From assembly GCA_044235645.1 (NCBI GenBank), contig JBIIHQ010000008.1, positions 62,001-126,000 of the forward strand: a DNA stretch of 64,000 nt, given 5' to 3'. A program made the translations under genes and the position numbers. Below the pieces are notes generated by a model. The model was not told the DNA's origin, searched no databases, and saw nothing but the letters and a program-made list of their open reading frames with translations. This DNA comes from OMIW01 sp044235645 (GTDB lineage: Bacteria; Bdellovibrionota_C; UBA2361; OMIW01). Below are positions 17,965 through 26,776 of the stretch, in pieces (within the stretch, counting starts at the first letter, position 1; each line of letters starts with the position of its first letter).

Positions 17965-18954
17965 ATGACACTCACTCGTCGTCATTTTATCACGGGAGGG
18001 CTCTCCCTCGGCGCAGCGACCGCCATCGGTGGAGTGGGCTGGTGTGGGATTTCAGCCGAGCGGTCTCTCGACGCGACAGAAGACCTAGAGCTCGTTGAGC
18101 TTTCTATTCCCGTCCGAGACCTTCCCGCCGATCTTAGCGGATATCGAATCGGATTTCTCACCGACCTTCATTTAGGTGTCGCCATCAGTGCCGACTTTAT
18201 CTCAACGGCCTTTGCCTCAGTTTTATCCGCTCGGGTCGATCTCCTCCTCCTCGGGGGTGATTACATCTGGATCGCCGAGTCGGCACTCGGCCTCCTCCTA
18301 CAACCACCCCGCTCACCTTCGCTTACCTCTATCCGGTCTCGAACAAAACTATCCGAGCGAATTTTCCAGATTCTCGCACAACTCATACCTCATGCCGCTC
18401 CAAAGGACGGCATATTCTGGGTATTTGGCAACCACGACCGATGGGCACACCCCACGGCATGTGAGGCAACACTCGCTGAAACCCCCGCCCAACTGCTGAA
18501 AAATAGTGAGATTGAAATTAGGCGGGGAGCAAGTTCAATACTCATTATTGGAGCGGATGACTATCTGACTGGCGTCCCCCAAATCCCCAAGCTTCACCGA
18601 GAGCGTCCGGGACCGACGATCCTGCTTACCCATAATCCAGACCACGTCGGCTCTCTCGCCCAACGGGGCCTCCTTGCTCCCTCCCCAAACAGCTCCCTCG
18701 CTTCCAGACACGGTGAGCGTAGCCACATCGACCTCGCCCTCTGCGGCCATACTCACGGGGGTCAGGTGCACCTTCCTTTCATCGGACCCGTACTCTTTAA
18801 TATTCGGCATCACCGCTTCGGAGCCGGCTTGGTTCGGGAAGGAGGAACGTGGGTTTATACCTCCCGGGGGTTAGGCGTTGTTGAATTTCCCTACCGAATA
18901 GGATGTCGTCCCGAAGCAACGGTAATTATTCTTGAACGGGAGGATGCCGCATGA
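17965..18954 (+). CDS. Tat-exported calcineurin-like metallophosphoesterase
   Basis: A 329-residue phosphoesterase. The N-terminus has a twin-arginine signal (TRRHFITGG followed by a hydrophobic run), so it is probably exported folded to the periplasm side of the membrane. The metal-binding motifs follow in order: GFLTDLHLG (D-x-H), LLLGGDYIW (GGD), GNHDRWAH (GNHD), LLTHNPDH, and CGHTHGGQVHLP (GHTHGG). Order and spacing match the YaeI-like branch, which hydrolyses UDP-sugar or lipid phosphodiesters. ATG 17965 begins the Tat signal; longer starts overlap the SprT-like gene and read as noise. The specific substrate is not shown by the sequence. Confidence 0.88.
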   Translation: MTLTRRHFITGGLSLGAATAIGGVGWCGISAERSLDATEDLELVELSIPVRDLPADLSGYRIGFLTDLHLGVAISADFISTAFASVLSARVDLLLLGGDYIWIAESALGLLLQPPRSPSLTSIRSRTKLSERIFQILAQLIPHAAPKDGIFWVFGNHDRWAHPTACEATLAETPAQLLKNSEIEIRRGASSILIIGADDYLTGVPQIPKLHRERPGPTILLTHNPDHVGSLAQRGLLAPSPNSSLASRHGERSHIDLALCGHTHGGQVHLPFIGPVLFNIRHHRFGAGLVREGGTWVYTSRGLGVVEFPYRIGCRPEATVIILEREDAA

Positions 18955-18983
18955 CAGCAGGGCACTATGGTTCCGAGCACTCC

Positions 18984-19011
18984 TTTACTTCGTCTGAAAA
19001 ATATTTATACT
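18984..19011 (+). promoter_or_regulatory. Candidate sigma-70 promoter for rpsU
   Basis: TTTACT (18984-18989) and TATACT (19006-19011) are separated by 16 bases. A start just after this would give rpsU a 5' leader of about 240 nt that contains the four tandem repeats. Confidence 0.45.
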
Positions 19012-19072
19012 AGGGGGCCGAACGTGGTAAGGTCAGGCAAGGGGGGGTGTGGTGCACGCTCTCGGGACAAGA

Positions 19073-19148
19073 GGAATCCTGAGGGTGCACTGGAATCCTG
19101 AGGGTGCACTGGAATCCTGAGGGTGCACTAGAATCCTGAGGGTGCACT
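19073..19148. repeat. Four tandem copies of a 19-bp unit
   Basis: The unit GGAATCCTGAGGGTGCACT occurs four times head to tail (19073, 19092, 19111, 19130); only the first base of the last copy differs. Each unit contains the palindrome GTGCAC. The array sits in the presumed leader of rpsU, 112 bases before its ATG. The copies are identical enough to suggest recent expansion. Any reading frame through them gives a repeated peptide, but none belongs to a convincing gene. Confidence 0.95.
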
Positions 19149-19259
19149 GTGGCATTTGAAGCGTTTCGTTCAACGGCGGCCGGCCCCAACCTCAATGGTT
19201 AGGCAGGAACCGACACAGATCGAACGACAATGAGTCGGAAGTAAGGAAGCTTTTTTGTT

Positions 19260-19619
19260 ATGGCGGATTCGATGAGTAACGGGGAAAACGAAGGGCGATT
19301 TGAGCGAAGTGGCGAACGTCGCGAGCGACGTGATAGGGAGGGCTTTTCGCCCCGCCGAGAGGGTCGGGATTTTCGAGAAGGACGGGACGGTCAGGAGCGA
19401 ATTAAGCTTGAGGCGATGGAAGTTGCCGTGGATCATAACATCGAAAAGGCCATGAAGGTATTGAAGCGGAAGCTCATCAAGGAAGGACTCTTCAAGGAGC
19501 TCAAGTCGCGTCGGTACTTCGAAAAACCTTCCGAGCGGAGAAAGAGAAAAGTCAAAGAATCAATCAAGAAGATTCGAAAGGAAGAAGCCCGCTCACGAAA
19601 GAACAGCGCTCTTCTGTAG
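19260..19619 (+). CDS. rpsU: 30S ribosomal protein bS21 with charged N-terminal extension
   Basis: bS21 binds the small-subunit platform and helps mRNA binding at initiation. The C-terminal 73 residues are the protein proper: IEKAMKVLKRKLIKEGLF, ELKSRRYFEKPSERRKR and KESIKKIRKEEARSR. The first 45 residues are an unusual Arg/Glu/Gly-rich extension (ERSGERRERRDREGFSPRRE), giving 119 residues where 58-75 is normal. The start at ATG 19260 has AAGGA about 12 bases upstream; an ATG 12 bases later is possible. A strong hairpin terminator follows, so the gene is monocistronic. Confidence 0.88.
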   Translation: MADSMSNGENEGRFERSGERRERRDREGFSPRREGRDFREGRDGQERIKLEAMEVAVDHNIEKAMKVLKRKLIKEGLFKELKSRRYFEKPSERRKRKVKESIKKIRKEEARSRKNSALL

Positions 19620-19670
19620 GGTGTCCATCGGGAGTACCCAGCGAAAAAAAGGTGTGGAGACCCAATTTTG

Positions 19671-19718
19671 AACGACCGTATATCCTAGGCGCGACACCTA
19701 AGGATATACGGTCGTTTT
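19671..19718 (+). terminator. Rho-independent terminator after rpsU
   Basis: A perfect 15-bp stem (19671-19685 with 19702-19716), with an inner TAGG/CCTA pairing and a short loop, is followed by a short T run. It lies 52 bases after the rpsU stop and upstream of lptF. Confidence 0.85.
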
Positions 19719-19882
19719 GCGCAGAACCTCCCTGCTATGAATCTCCCAAAAAACGGGCTCTCAGGAGGTGCGTGGTCTGCATCCTCACGTTGGAGGCGAC
19801 TCCCCCCAATCAATTGCTCCACCTCACTCGAATCAAGCCTGTAACGGAAAGGCATTTATCTCAGAACATTTGAGGAAGGCGC

Positions 19883-21193
19883 GTGGTACCTCGACGATTG
19901 ACCCGCTATATTTTCTCTGAGTGCTGGACCTTTTTCCTCCTTTGCCTCGTCGCCTTCACCGGTGTTTTGTTCACCATCCGCCTACTCAAGTTTTCCGCGC
20001 TCATAATAAATAAAGGCGTCGCTATCAGCCAGATCGGATGGGTTTTTATCTCGATCATACCAACATTCCTCGAGTTTGCCCTCCCCCTCTCCGCTCTTCT
20101 CGGCGTGATGCTTGCTGGAGCTCGGCTTTCAGGAGATTCAGAGATCGTGGTCCTAAGAGCGAGTGGGATCAGCATCTTCCAACTCATCCGCCCTCTCCTT
20201 CTGTTCTCCTTCATCGTAATAATGCTCGCAGCGTCAGTAACGTTTATACTGAAACCATGGGGCTATCAGACCCTCGCAGAGACTCTTTTTGATATTGCTC
20301 GTACTACCTCGACGGCGGGACTGGAGGCGGGGACCTTTAATCGGATCGGTCCCCTTACTATCTACGCTGAGAAGATCATTGACGCCACCGGTGAACTCGA
20401 GGGGGTGATGATTGACGATCGTCGTGGCGATGGGCAGAGAAAAATTATTTTCGCCAAGAACGGTCGAATTATCTCCCGACCGAAGACTCGCTCGATCACC
20501 TTTGACCTTTACGAGGGCTCGATACATGAGATGATCTCGGGTGATTACCTCACAACTCGATTTCAAACAAATTCACTTACCCTCAACTCTGACGAACTCT
20601 CGGACCCAGGGGCAAAGCAGCGAGGGACAGCTCCCCGTGAACTCAGCGTGAGAGAACTGCGGGGGGTTATTCCTTACTTTGTTGAATTTGAAGATAGTCT
20701 TCGTCGCTCGGGCAACACAGGTCTTACGACGGAGCCACTACCTCCGGCGATTCAACAACACTTCAATGAATCGTCGATAGACTTAGGCATGGTAAGTAAG
20801 AAAAGGCGCCGTCTTGAGGTTGAACTTGAGCAACGGTGGTCAATGCCATGTGCTGCAGCACTACTCGGATTACTTGCGTTACCTCTGGGGATCCAACCGC
20901 CTCGCGCGCAACGTATGTGGGGTCTCGGCTTATCGGTCGGCGTTGGTGTAGCCGTGTTTGTCCTCTACTACGGTTTGCTTTCGATGGGTCTCGCCCTCGT
21001 TGAGAATGGTTTTGTCTCTACTCTCATCGGGGTTTGGCTTCCCAACCTCATCACCGCTGTAATCGCGGCCCTCCTTACCTTCCAAATTGGCTCGGAGCGT
21101 TGGGCATCAATCGCCGATCTTGTCGGGGCAACTTCGCGTGTGTGGTGCCGATTCGCGGGAGCCATATTCCCCTCGTGGAGGAATGAACTATGA
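19883..21193 (+). CDS. lptF: LPS export ABC transporter permease LptF
   Basis: One of two permeases of the LptB2FGC complex that pulls lipopolysaccharide out of the inner membrane. The 436 residues show the YjgP/YjgQ pattern: three N-terminal membrane helices (about residues 13-115), a large periplasmic beta-jellyroll region (about 120-300), and three C-terminal helices. The segment RYIFSECWTFFLLCLVAF and the coupling-helix area LPLSALLGVMLAGARLSGD, with EIVVLRASGIS after it, are typical. GTG 19883 has GAGGAAGG upstream. It overlaps lptG by 4 bases (ATGA). Confidence 0.9.
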   Translation: MVPRRLTRYIFSECWTFFLLCLVAFTGVLFTIRLLKFSALIINKGVAISQIGWVFISIIPTFLEFALPLSALLGVMLAGARLSGDSEIVVLRASGISIFQLIRPLLLFSFIVIMLAASVTFILKPWGYQTLAETLFDIARTTSTAGLEAGTFNRIGPLTIYAEKIIDATGELEGVMIDDRRGDGQRKIIFAKNGRIISRPKTRSITFDLYEGSIHEMISGDYLTTRFQTNSLTLNSDELSDPGAKQRGTAPRELSVRELRGVIPYFVEFEDSLRRSGNTGLTTEPLPPAIQQHFNESSIDLGMVSKKRRRLEVELEQRWSMPCAAALLGLLALPLGIQPPRAQRMWGLGLSVGVGVAVFVLYYGLLSMGLALVENGFVSTLIGVWLPNLITAVIAALLTFQIGSERWASIADLVGATSRVWCRFAGAIFPSWRNEL

Positions 21194-22308
21194 GGATACA
21201 TGCGACGACAAAACGGACGATCCTGAATCGATATATTCTCTCCAGCCTCGCTGCATTTTTTGGGATGGCGCTCGGAGTTCTCACAACTCTCTTCCTGATA
21301 TTCGATTTCTTCGATCGGATTGATAATATTATCGGGGAGCGTTCGGGGTTGCTCATCATCATCCAATATTTCTTGCTAAAGGTCCCACACACCGTCGTAT
21401 TGATGATGCCAGTCGCCGTCCTCATAGGAACATTGATGACAATTGGCCTCCTGTCACGGAGTGCGGAATTGACTGCTATGAGGTCTGCCGGGGTGACAAT
21501 CGCTCAGATTGCGCGCCCAATTATCGCTGTCGGTTTCCTGCTCAGCCTTGTTAATCTCGCACTGAACGAGATAGCGGTCCCCTACGCCAGCCGCCGTGCT
21601 CGTGAGATATACAATATTGATATCAAACAAAAACACTCAAATGGCGCGTACAGTCAGAATGACTTCTGGTGGCGTTCAGGGGACTCCTTTTACTCTGTTG
21701 GAGTATTTGACTCGCGAACAAGCAACCTCTCGGGGTTCTCTCGTTTTGATATCGCTGATGGAATGTCCGTTAATCGGCGCATCAACGCCGACACCGTTAC
21801 CTATCTCGATCCGCTTCTTGGCTGGACGATGCACCAGGTTACCGAGTATCGATTCGACCCCAGCACTGGCTCTACGAACTCAGTGCGTTTGTCACATCTT
21901 CCGCTCCCAATAAAAAAAGAGCCCGAAGATTTCTACTACACCGAGACTGATCCCTCAACCATGAGCTTCTGGTCTCTCCGCTACTTTATCCACGAACAGC
22001 TGGCCAACGGGCTGAGCGTCGATTCCTATTATGCAGATCTCTATGCCAAGTTCTCCTTTCCCTTCATCTGCTTCATTATGCCCCTTATTATCATTCCGTT
22101 TGCCCTGAAACCGGCACGTTCTGGCTCTATGGCCTCAAGTATCCTAGCGGCACTGTGCATCGGATTTGGATATTACGTCGTCCATTCATTCGCCATATCT
22201 CTCGGTCGAGCGGAGATCGTCCCCCCCCTCATCGCCGCATGGCTGGGCAACATTATAATGGGTGCCGTAGGAGTTATTTTGCTGGCAGGAGCCGAACAAC
22301 CACTTTAA
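21190..22308 (+). CDS. lptG: LPS export ABC transporter permease LptG
   Basis: Partner of LptF in the LptB2FG transporter. The 372 residues have the same topology. The start is LNRYILSSLAAFFGMALGVL. The coupling region VVLMMPVAVLIGTLMTIGLL is followed by SAELTAMRSAGVT, and a periplasmic domain lies in the middle. Terminal helices include FSFPFICFIMPLIIIPFAL and SILAALCIGFGYYVVHSFA. Translation is coupled to lptF by ATGA overlap. A perfect hairpin terminator shared with the opposing rpsI transcript follows. The other lpt genes are not in the window. Confidence 0.9.
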   Translation: MRIHATTKRTILNRYILSSLAAFFGMALGVLTTLFLIFDFFDRIDNIIGERSGLLIIIQYFLLKVPHTVVLMMPVAVLIGTLMTIGLLSRSAELTAMRSAGVTIAQIARPIIAVGFLLSLVNLALNEIAVPYASRRAREIYNIDIKQKHSNGAYSQNDFWWRSGDSFYSVGVFDSRTSNLSGFSRFDIADGMSVNRRINADTVTYLDPLLGWTMHQVTEYRFDPSTGSTNSVRLSHLPLPIKKEPEDFYYTETDPSTMSFWSLRYFIHEQLANGLSVDSYYADLYAKFSFPFICFIMPLIIIPFALKPARSGSMASSILAALCIGFGYYVVHSFAISLGRAEIVPPLIAAWLGNIIMGAVGVILLAGAEQPL

Positions 22309-22434
22309 CAAACCTCCCTTCCCCGAGAGGGACATCAGCGCTTGTCCACAGGAGTGTTTATCCCCAGGGTCTCTAACACTTCAGGATCTTTCCTTTGCTT
22401 GCACGGGAAAGGGCCAACCCCTTGCATTAATCAG

Positions 22435-22485
22435 AAAAGGGAATGGGCTCCTATCCTCGTACAGGATAGGAGCCCATTCCCTTTT
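22435..22485. terminator. Bidirectional terminator between lptG and rpsI
   Basis: A perfect 23-bp inverted repeat with a 5-nt loop (22435-22457 with 22463-22485), starting AAAA and ending TTTT. It ends the convergent lptFG (plus) and rplM-rpsI (minus) transcripts. Confidence 0.9.
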
Positions 22486-22553
22486 CCTAGCGCTTCGATT
22501 CAGACCCCCACAGCAATCACTCTTCGTGGGGATCTAACAATAGCTCCTTCAAA

Positions 22554-22949
22554 CTATCGCTTCGAGAACTGAGCTCGCTTTCGAGCCTTGTGTAGTCCAT
22601 ATTTCTTGCGCTCGACAACGCGGGAATCCCGCGTAAGGTAACCTGCTTTGCGCAGCGGTGCCTTGTTATCCTCTGAGCTTTTAACCAGGGCTCGGGAGAT
22701 TGCATGCCGCGCTGCTCCGGCCTGTCCCGAAAGACCTCCCCCTGCTATGTTAAGGATAATATCGAACTGATCTGCCCCGCCAATAAGCTGGAGGGGCTGC
22801 TGTACTATCATTGTCGAGGTCTCACGGCCGAAGTACTCGTTAAAGGGCTTTCCATTAACGACCACCTGACCGGTACCGGGACGAAGGTACGCCCGCGCAA
22901 CCGCGCTTTTTCTCCTTCCTACTGCGTGAATTCCTGATCCTTTAAACAT
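22554..22949 (-). CDS. rpsI: 30S ribosomal protein uS9
   Basis: Small-subunit protein whose C-terminal tail reaches the P-site tRNA. The 131 residues carry the family motifs in order: GRRKSAVARAYLRPGTG, FNEYFGRETS, GGGLSGQAGAARHAISRAL, LTRDSRVVERKKYGLHKARK, and the conserved tail AQFSKR. ATG 22949 is chosen because GAGGAAAGG lies directly upstream, although a start 24 bases earlier is open. It is the second gene of the widely conserved rplM-rpsI operon. Confidence 0.97.
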   Translation of the reverse strand: MFKGSGIHAVGRRKSAVARAYLRPGTGQVVVNGKPFNEYFGRETSTMIVQQPLQLIGGADQFDIILNIAGGGLSGQAGAARHAISRALVKSSEDNKAPLRKAGYLTRDSRVVERKKYGLHKARKRAQFSKR

Positions 22950-23101
22950 CCTTTCCTCGCTTCCCGCTTTCAACTAAGCCACAATTCATAATTTTTGCGA
23001 CTTCTCCATTATTTGCTGTTCTGGGCGACTTTTTCCTTGCGGCAGGTTACTATCGAAAAAGGCCAAACGAAACATCCCGGCGCTTTTTCTCAAATCGCCC
23101 G

Positions 23102-23542
23102 CTACTTATATACCGCTCTCACCTCAGGAGTCTGCGCTCCATGGCTATGCTCTTCCCCCGCGAACACGCGGAGTTTGCGCTCCAGCTTGTTTCCTAGTGG
23201 GCCATTTGGCAACATGCCTACCACCGCCCGACGTATCACCTCCTGGGGCTTGCGCTGCATCAAATCCGAGGCCCGAACCTCCTTAATCCCCCCGACATAC
23301 CCTGAATGCCAATAGTACTTCTTCTGGGTGAGCTTGCTGCCGGTAAAAACTGCTTTGCTCGCGTTGATAACGACGACGAAATCTCCACCATCCTGATTCA
23401 TGGTATACTGTGGTTTATGCTTCCCTCGAAGAAGGAGTGCCACTTCAGACGCAACACGTCCCACCGGCCGTGAGGCTGCGTCCACAACTACCCACTTCCT
23501 TGACGCAAGCGCTTCCTGTTTTGTCTGGAAAAAAGTCTTCAT
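23102..23542 (-). CDS. rplM: 50S ribosomal protein uL13
   Basis: Early-assembling large-subunit protein and first gene of the L13-S9 operon. The 146 residues include WVVVDAASRPVGRVASEVA, LLRGKHKPQYTMNQDGGDFVV, and NASKAVFTGSKLTQKKYYWH. The signature EVIRRAVVGMLPNGPLGNKL follows. It precedes rpsI by 152 bases, a somewhat wide gap that may hold regulatory sequence. Start ATG 23542 lacks a strong Shine-Dalgarno, as is common for this gene. Confidence 0.96.
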   Translation of the reverse strand: MKTFFQTKQEALASRKWVVVDAASRPVGRVASEVALLLRGKHKPQYTMNQDGGDFVVVINASKAVFTGSKLTQKKYYWHSGYVGGIKEVRASDLMQRKPQEVIRRAVVGMLPNGPLGNKLERKLRVFAGEEHSHGAQTPEVRAVYK

Positions 23543-23798
23543 CTGGGCACCCTATCTCCCCATCACGTCACGATAATTTTGTCCCGCCCTTTAGCATCAG
23601 CCTGCTACCTGGTGCGCTCCCCCCATCGGTACTTCGCGCTTCTTGGTATGCATCCCCGTCAACTGCCCGTCGGAGCCTCGAGTTCCCTTATACCAATCGG
23701 ATTCGAGGGCGCATTCTCTGCCATCTCGCGGTCCGCGTCAAGCCTAACTGAACGAAATTCGACCAATTAGTTCGCCTCAGGCAACTTCCCACCCTTGC

Positions 23799-24317
23799 TC
23801 ATCCGCTCACAAGCTCTGCAAACCCTGCCCTGATGGTGTCAGGCGAGAAAGGAAGCGGCCTTGGCAGGGGTTGTCTGCGCAAAGTCGCCAGGGTCATGAG
23901 TGCTCCGTGGAGCATACCGACCGATGTGACGAGAGTTGCTACTCGGGGCCGCAGTGTGGAGCTTATGCCGCCATCCCCCGGCACCTCATCAATACACCTT
24001 TCTATCAGCTCCTCCAGAGCGACTAATATCCCCCAGCTGTCGCCGAGAGCAAATAAAGGGTCGAGGTCATGGGCTGAGCACGCCTGATCTTGCCAAAACA
24101 TGCGGAGCCGGCCAACCTCAACCACCGAGCCCGCGAATCCATCGGCGACCCATTCCTGAACTCCTCGCTCAAGAAGTCTTCGGCTAATCTCTTCCGCATT
24201 CACCCGGCCACTCCCTGGTACCACACCAACCCGTTTCGCCCACCGATTCAAGCGCTCCGCTATGGCCCTCTCATCAAGGATCCGACCTGTACCCTCACCC
24301 GCCCCTTCAGTTCCCAT
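23799..24317 (-). CDS. Hypothetical helical protein
   Basis: Unrecognised, 172 residues. It is mainly alpha-helical by inspection (AIAERLNRWAKRVGVV, AEEISRRLLERGVQEWVADG, WGILVALEELIERCIDE, RVATLVTSVGMLHGALMTLA), with no signal peptide. The start ATG 24317 has AAGGAGG very close upstream. It lies between the sugar transferase gene, 112 bases upstream on the same strand, and rplM. Whether it belongs to envelope polysaccharide synthesis or is unrelated cannot be told. Confidence 0.5.
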   Translation of the reverse strand: MGTEGAGEGTGRILDERAIAERLNRWAKRVGVVPGSGRVNAEEISRRLLERGVQEWVADGFAGSVVEVGRLRMFWQDQACSAHDLDPLFALGDSWGILVALEELIERCIDEVPGDGGISSTLRPRVATLVTSVGMLHGALMTLATLRRQPLPRPLPFSPDTIRAGFAELVSG

Positions 24318-24429
24318 CTCCCTCCTTATCGTTCCCCTCAGCTGAGAAGCCTATCCCGGATTATCCCCAAGAGCAGACCAAACCGCGCGCACCCTCTTAC
24401 TCGAAGAGGCTGAAGCGCGACCGCGTTAG

Positions 24430-25950
24430 TCACCGAGCCCCCGAGCCGAATAGCACCGCTGGTATCGTCCGCGCAAGGAGAGAAAAATCCCGACCCAGCG
24501 ACCAATTATCGATGTATTCAAGGTCGAGCTGAACCCAACTTTCAAAATCGGTGATATCGCTTCTCCCACTAACCTGCCAGGTGCACGTTAATCCTGGACG
24601 CATTGAGAGACGACGACGCTCACGCCTGTCATACAACCGCACCTCATGGGGAAGAGGGGGACGCGGGCCCACGAGGCTCATATCACCCCGAAAAACATTC
24701 CAAAGCTGAGGCAACTCATCAAGGCTGTAGCGCCTGATCCAACGTCCTACCCTTGTTACTCGCGGATCATTCGTCAGTTTGAAGGCAGGTCCACTCATCT
24801 CGTTTGCCTCACGCAACGATGTGAACAGCTCCTCTGCATTCGGATACATTGAGCGAAACTTGTAGAGGCTAAACAATCGACCGTTCAAACCAACGCGCTT
24901 CTGCTTGAAAAGGATCGGACCCGGCGAATCCCTCCGTATTGCATACGCAATCCATACGCACAAAGGACTCATCACTACGAGAGATACTGCTGAAAGGAAA
25001 ATATCGATAACCCGCTTCAGCGAGAGGTCCCATCGGTCTCCCGGAGGTGTTTGGTAATGAATCAGGGGCATCGAGCCAAAATAGCTCAACTTCGACCGGG
25101 TAACACCAAAGCTAAACAGATCAGCAACAAGAGTTGTCCTCACTCCCTGCTCGCTGCACCGAATTACCATCTCCTCGACTTCTTTTAATACCCCCGCATA
25201 ATCGGCGAATAACACCTCATCAACCGCCCTCTCTGTGAGAAAATTCGTCAATGCTTCGACTCCGGCCACCACCTGACAATCATCAGAGACGAACCCTGAT
25301 TCCAGCATCTGAGCACGGAATGCCATTTCTGCCCCTCCGATGCTGCCTTTCTCAAGAGACGCTATTCCCCTCACCCGAATACCCAGCTCCGGTCGACGTG
25401 AGACATCACGTATTAACCGCGCTGCCTGGCTTCCAAAGCCACAAACCACCAAATTGCGAAAATTACGGCCCTTTCCTCGCCAATATCTCAAAAACCGAAA
25501 AACGACTGAGCGTTGTGCTAGCAATCCTATCGCAGCAATGCTGCAGTGAAGAATAATAAATGAGCGACTCGGATCGAGCTTCAAAACGAAGGCTACAGTT
25601 CCAAGTGATACAAACGCAGCAGATGAGCTAACCGCTGAGATGCGAAAGAGCCACCAAGGAGAGCGAAGTCGCATACTCCCGTAAGCCCCCTGAGTTTCAA
25701 GAGAAAAAAGGTGCGAACCCAGTGAAACAAGGAGAAGCACTACATAATCTTTCAGCGGTGCGATTGCTCGACTTGAGAAGGTCAGGTTCGTCGAAAGGAG
25801 CGAGCTCGGGACAAAAGTGCTCGGAAAAATGTCTACCAGAAGTGGCAAACGCCCACGAAGCCAGTGAGCAAGCACGAACGACCCAATCACAATGGCTGCA
25901 TCAAGACACCTTTCAATGCGGGCAATTGACCGCCAATTCTCTTTTAACAT
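24430..25950 (-). CDS. Polyprenyl-phosphate sugar-1-phosphate transferase (WbaP/PssY-like)
   Basis: Transfers a sugar-1-phosphate from a nucleotide sugar to undecaprenyl phosphate, starting an exopolysaccharide or O-antigen repeat. The 506-residue protein has several N-terminal membrane helices (about residues 15-140), a Rossmann-like middle domain (NLVVCGFGSQAARLIRDV) and the bacterial sugar-transferase domain at about 315-500. Hallmarks are KRVIDIFLSAVSLVVMSPL, KFRSM, RRYSLDELPQLWNVFRGDMS, LVGPRPPLP and RPGLTCTWQVSGRSD. The final polyprenol binding region is complete. No other polysaccharide genes are adjacent, apart from the glycosyltransferase remnant and SGNH gene further off. The specific sugar is unknown. 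Confidence 0.92.
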   Translation of the reverse strand: MLKENWRSIARIERCLDAAIVIGSFVLAHWLRGRLPLLVDIFPSTFVPSSLLSTNLTFSSRAIAPLKDYVVLLLVSLGSHLFSLETQGAYGSMRLRSPWWLFRISAVSSSAAFVSLGTVAFVLKLDPSRSFIILHCSIAAIGLLAQRSVVFRFLRYWRGKGRNFRNLVVCGFGSQAARLIRDVSRRPELGIRVRGIASLEKGSIGGAEMAFRAQMLESGFVSDDCQVVAGVEALTNFLTERAVDEVLFADYAGVLKEVEEMVIRCSEQGVRTTLVADLFSFGVTRSKLSYFGSMPLIHYQTPPGDRWDLSLKRVIDIFLSAVSLVVMSPLCVWIAYAIRRDSPGPILFKQKRVGLNGRLFSLYKFRSMYPNAEELFTSLREANEMSGPAFKLTNDPRVTRVGRWIRRYSLDELPQLWNVFRGDMSLVGPRPPLPHEVRLYDRRERRRLSMRPGLTCTWQVSGRSDITDFESWVQLDLEYIDNWSLGRDFSLLARTIPAVLFGSGAR

Positions 25951-26225
25951 CTCCTCACCATTTCCTCACCCTCCCAACGGGCACCAATGGCGCACTTGCA
26001 GGGGCACTTGAACGACAAACAGGGAGAAACTCTCTTATGACGGAGAGCACCAAGACCCCTCCTCTGCTCATCCTATAAAAGGTCTTATCCGTGTTCTCCG
26101 CGACGCCCCTTCCTCCCCCCGAGAAGGAGCGAATAAGCTGAGAGCCCTCGAAAGCTCATTTTATACACCTTGTTCGAAAATAACGACCACCGTTCCCCAG
26201 CGATTTTAGTTAGAGAGCCGGCTTG

Positions 26226-26603
26226 ATGCAAACTAAACCACCCTTTCACAACGTCGATGATTATGCGACGGTGTGCGTTTGTTTCCATGAGCATCTCATC
26301 AGCTACCTGTTCGCCGATCTCCTCGAGGCCCGAGGCGTCCCCACCAAGATTGTTCGTCACCTCGACGACCCCTGCAATGTACCCCGTATTATTACCGAAC
26401 CCTCTTACTACGACTTACTCCCTCTTGAGCAGCAAGGTCGCTGTCTCATCGTTGGAACGACCGAATCACTCGCTCAGTATGATGGCCGGGGAGCCCACAC
26501 CCTTTCCCGCCCCCTCAGCGAGGATAAAATAAATTCAGCCCTCAAAACCTTGTTCGCCAACCTTTCCTCAAAGCCTATCCTGCAACAAGCGCTGGATGAA
26601 TAA
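26226..26603 (+). CDS. Hypothetical small protein, possibly receiver-like
   Basis: A 125-residue protein of unknown role. The order of predicted elements (TVCVCFHEHLISYLFADLLEA, then GRCLIVGTTESLAQ, then LSRPLSEDKINSALKTLF) loosely recalls a two-component receiver, with PLSEDKI at the place of the KP...L motif. However, the acidic pocket and phosphorylation aspartate are not recognisable, so it may be a degenerate receiver or unrelated. ATG 26226 is used; an in-frame TTG lies directly upstream. It precedes pcm on the same strand by 173 bases. Confidence 0.5.
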   Translation: MQTKPPFHNVDDYATVCVCFHEHLISYLFADLLEARGVPTKIVRHLDDPCNVPRIITEPSYYDLLPLEQQGRCLIVGTTESLAQYDGRGAHTLSRPLSEDKINSALKTLFANLSSKPILQQALDE

Positions 26604-26776
26604 CGAGCTGTAAAATACCGGATGACGGAAACGACCCCCTTTCAGTGTCCATTCTTACCTGTACCCGGACACCTATCTGCGCGCTAGGATATCTCTCGTC
26701 GGCTATATGCTCACCGTTTCGACGAGTACATGAGAGTCTCCACTCGAGCTTCCCACCTTTACACATAGGGGGTGCC

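Noticed and set aside
19010..19195. A minus-strand frame through the 19-bp tandem repeats giving a repeated peptide.
   Set aside because: The peptide is only the translation of the repeats; there is no start signal and the region is better explained as the rpsU leader.
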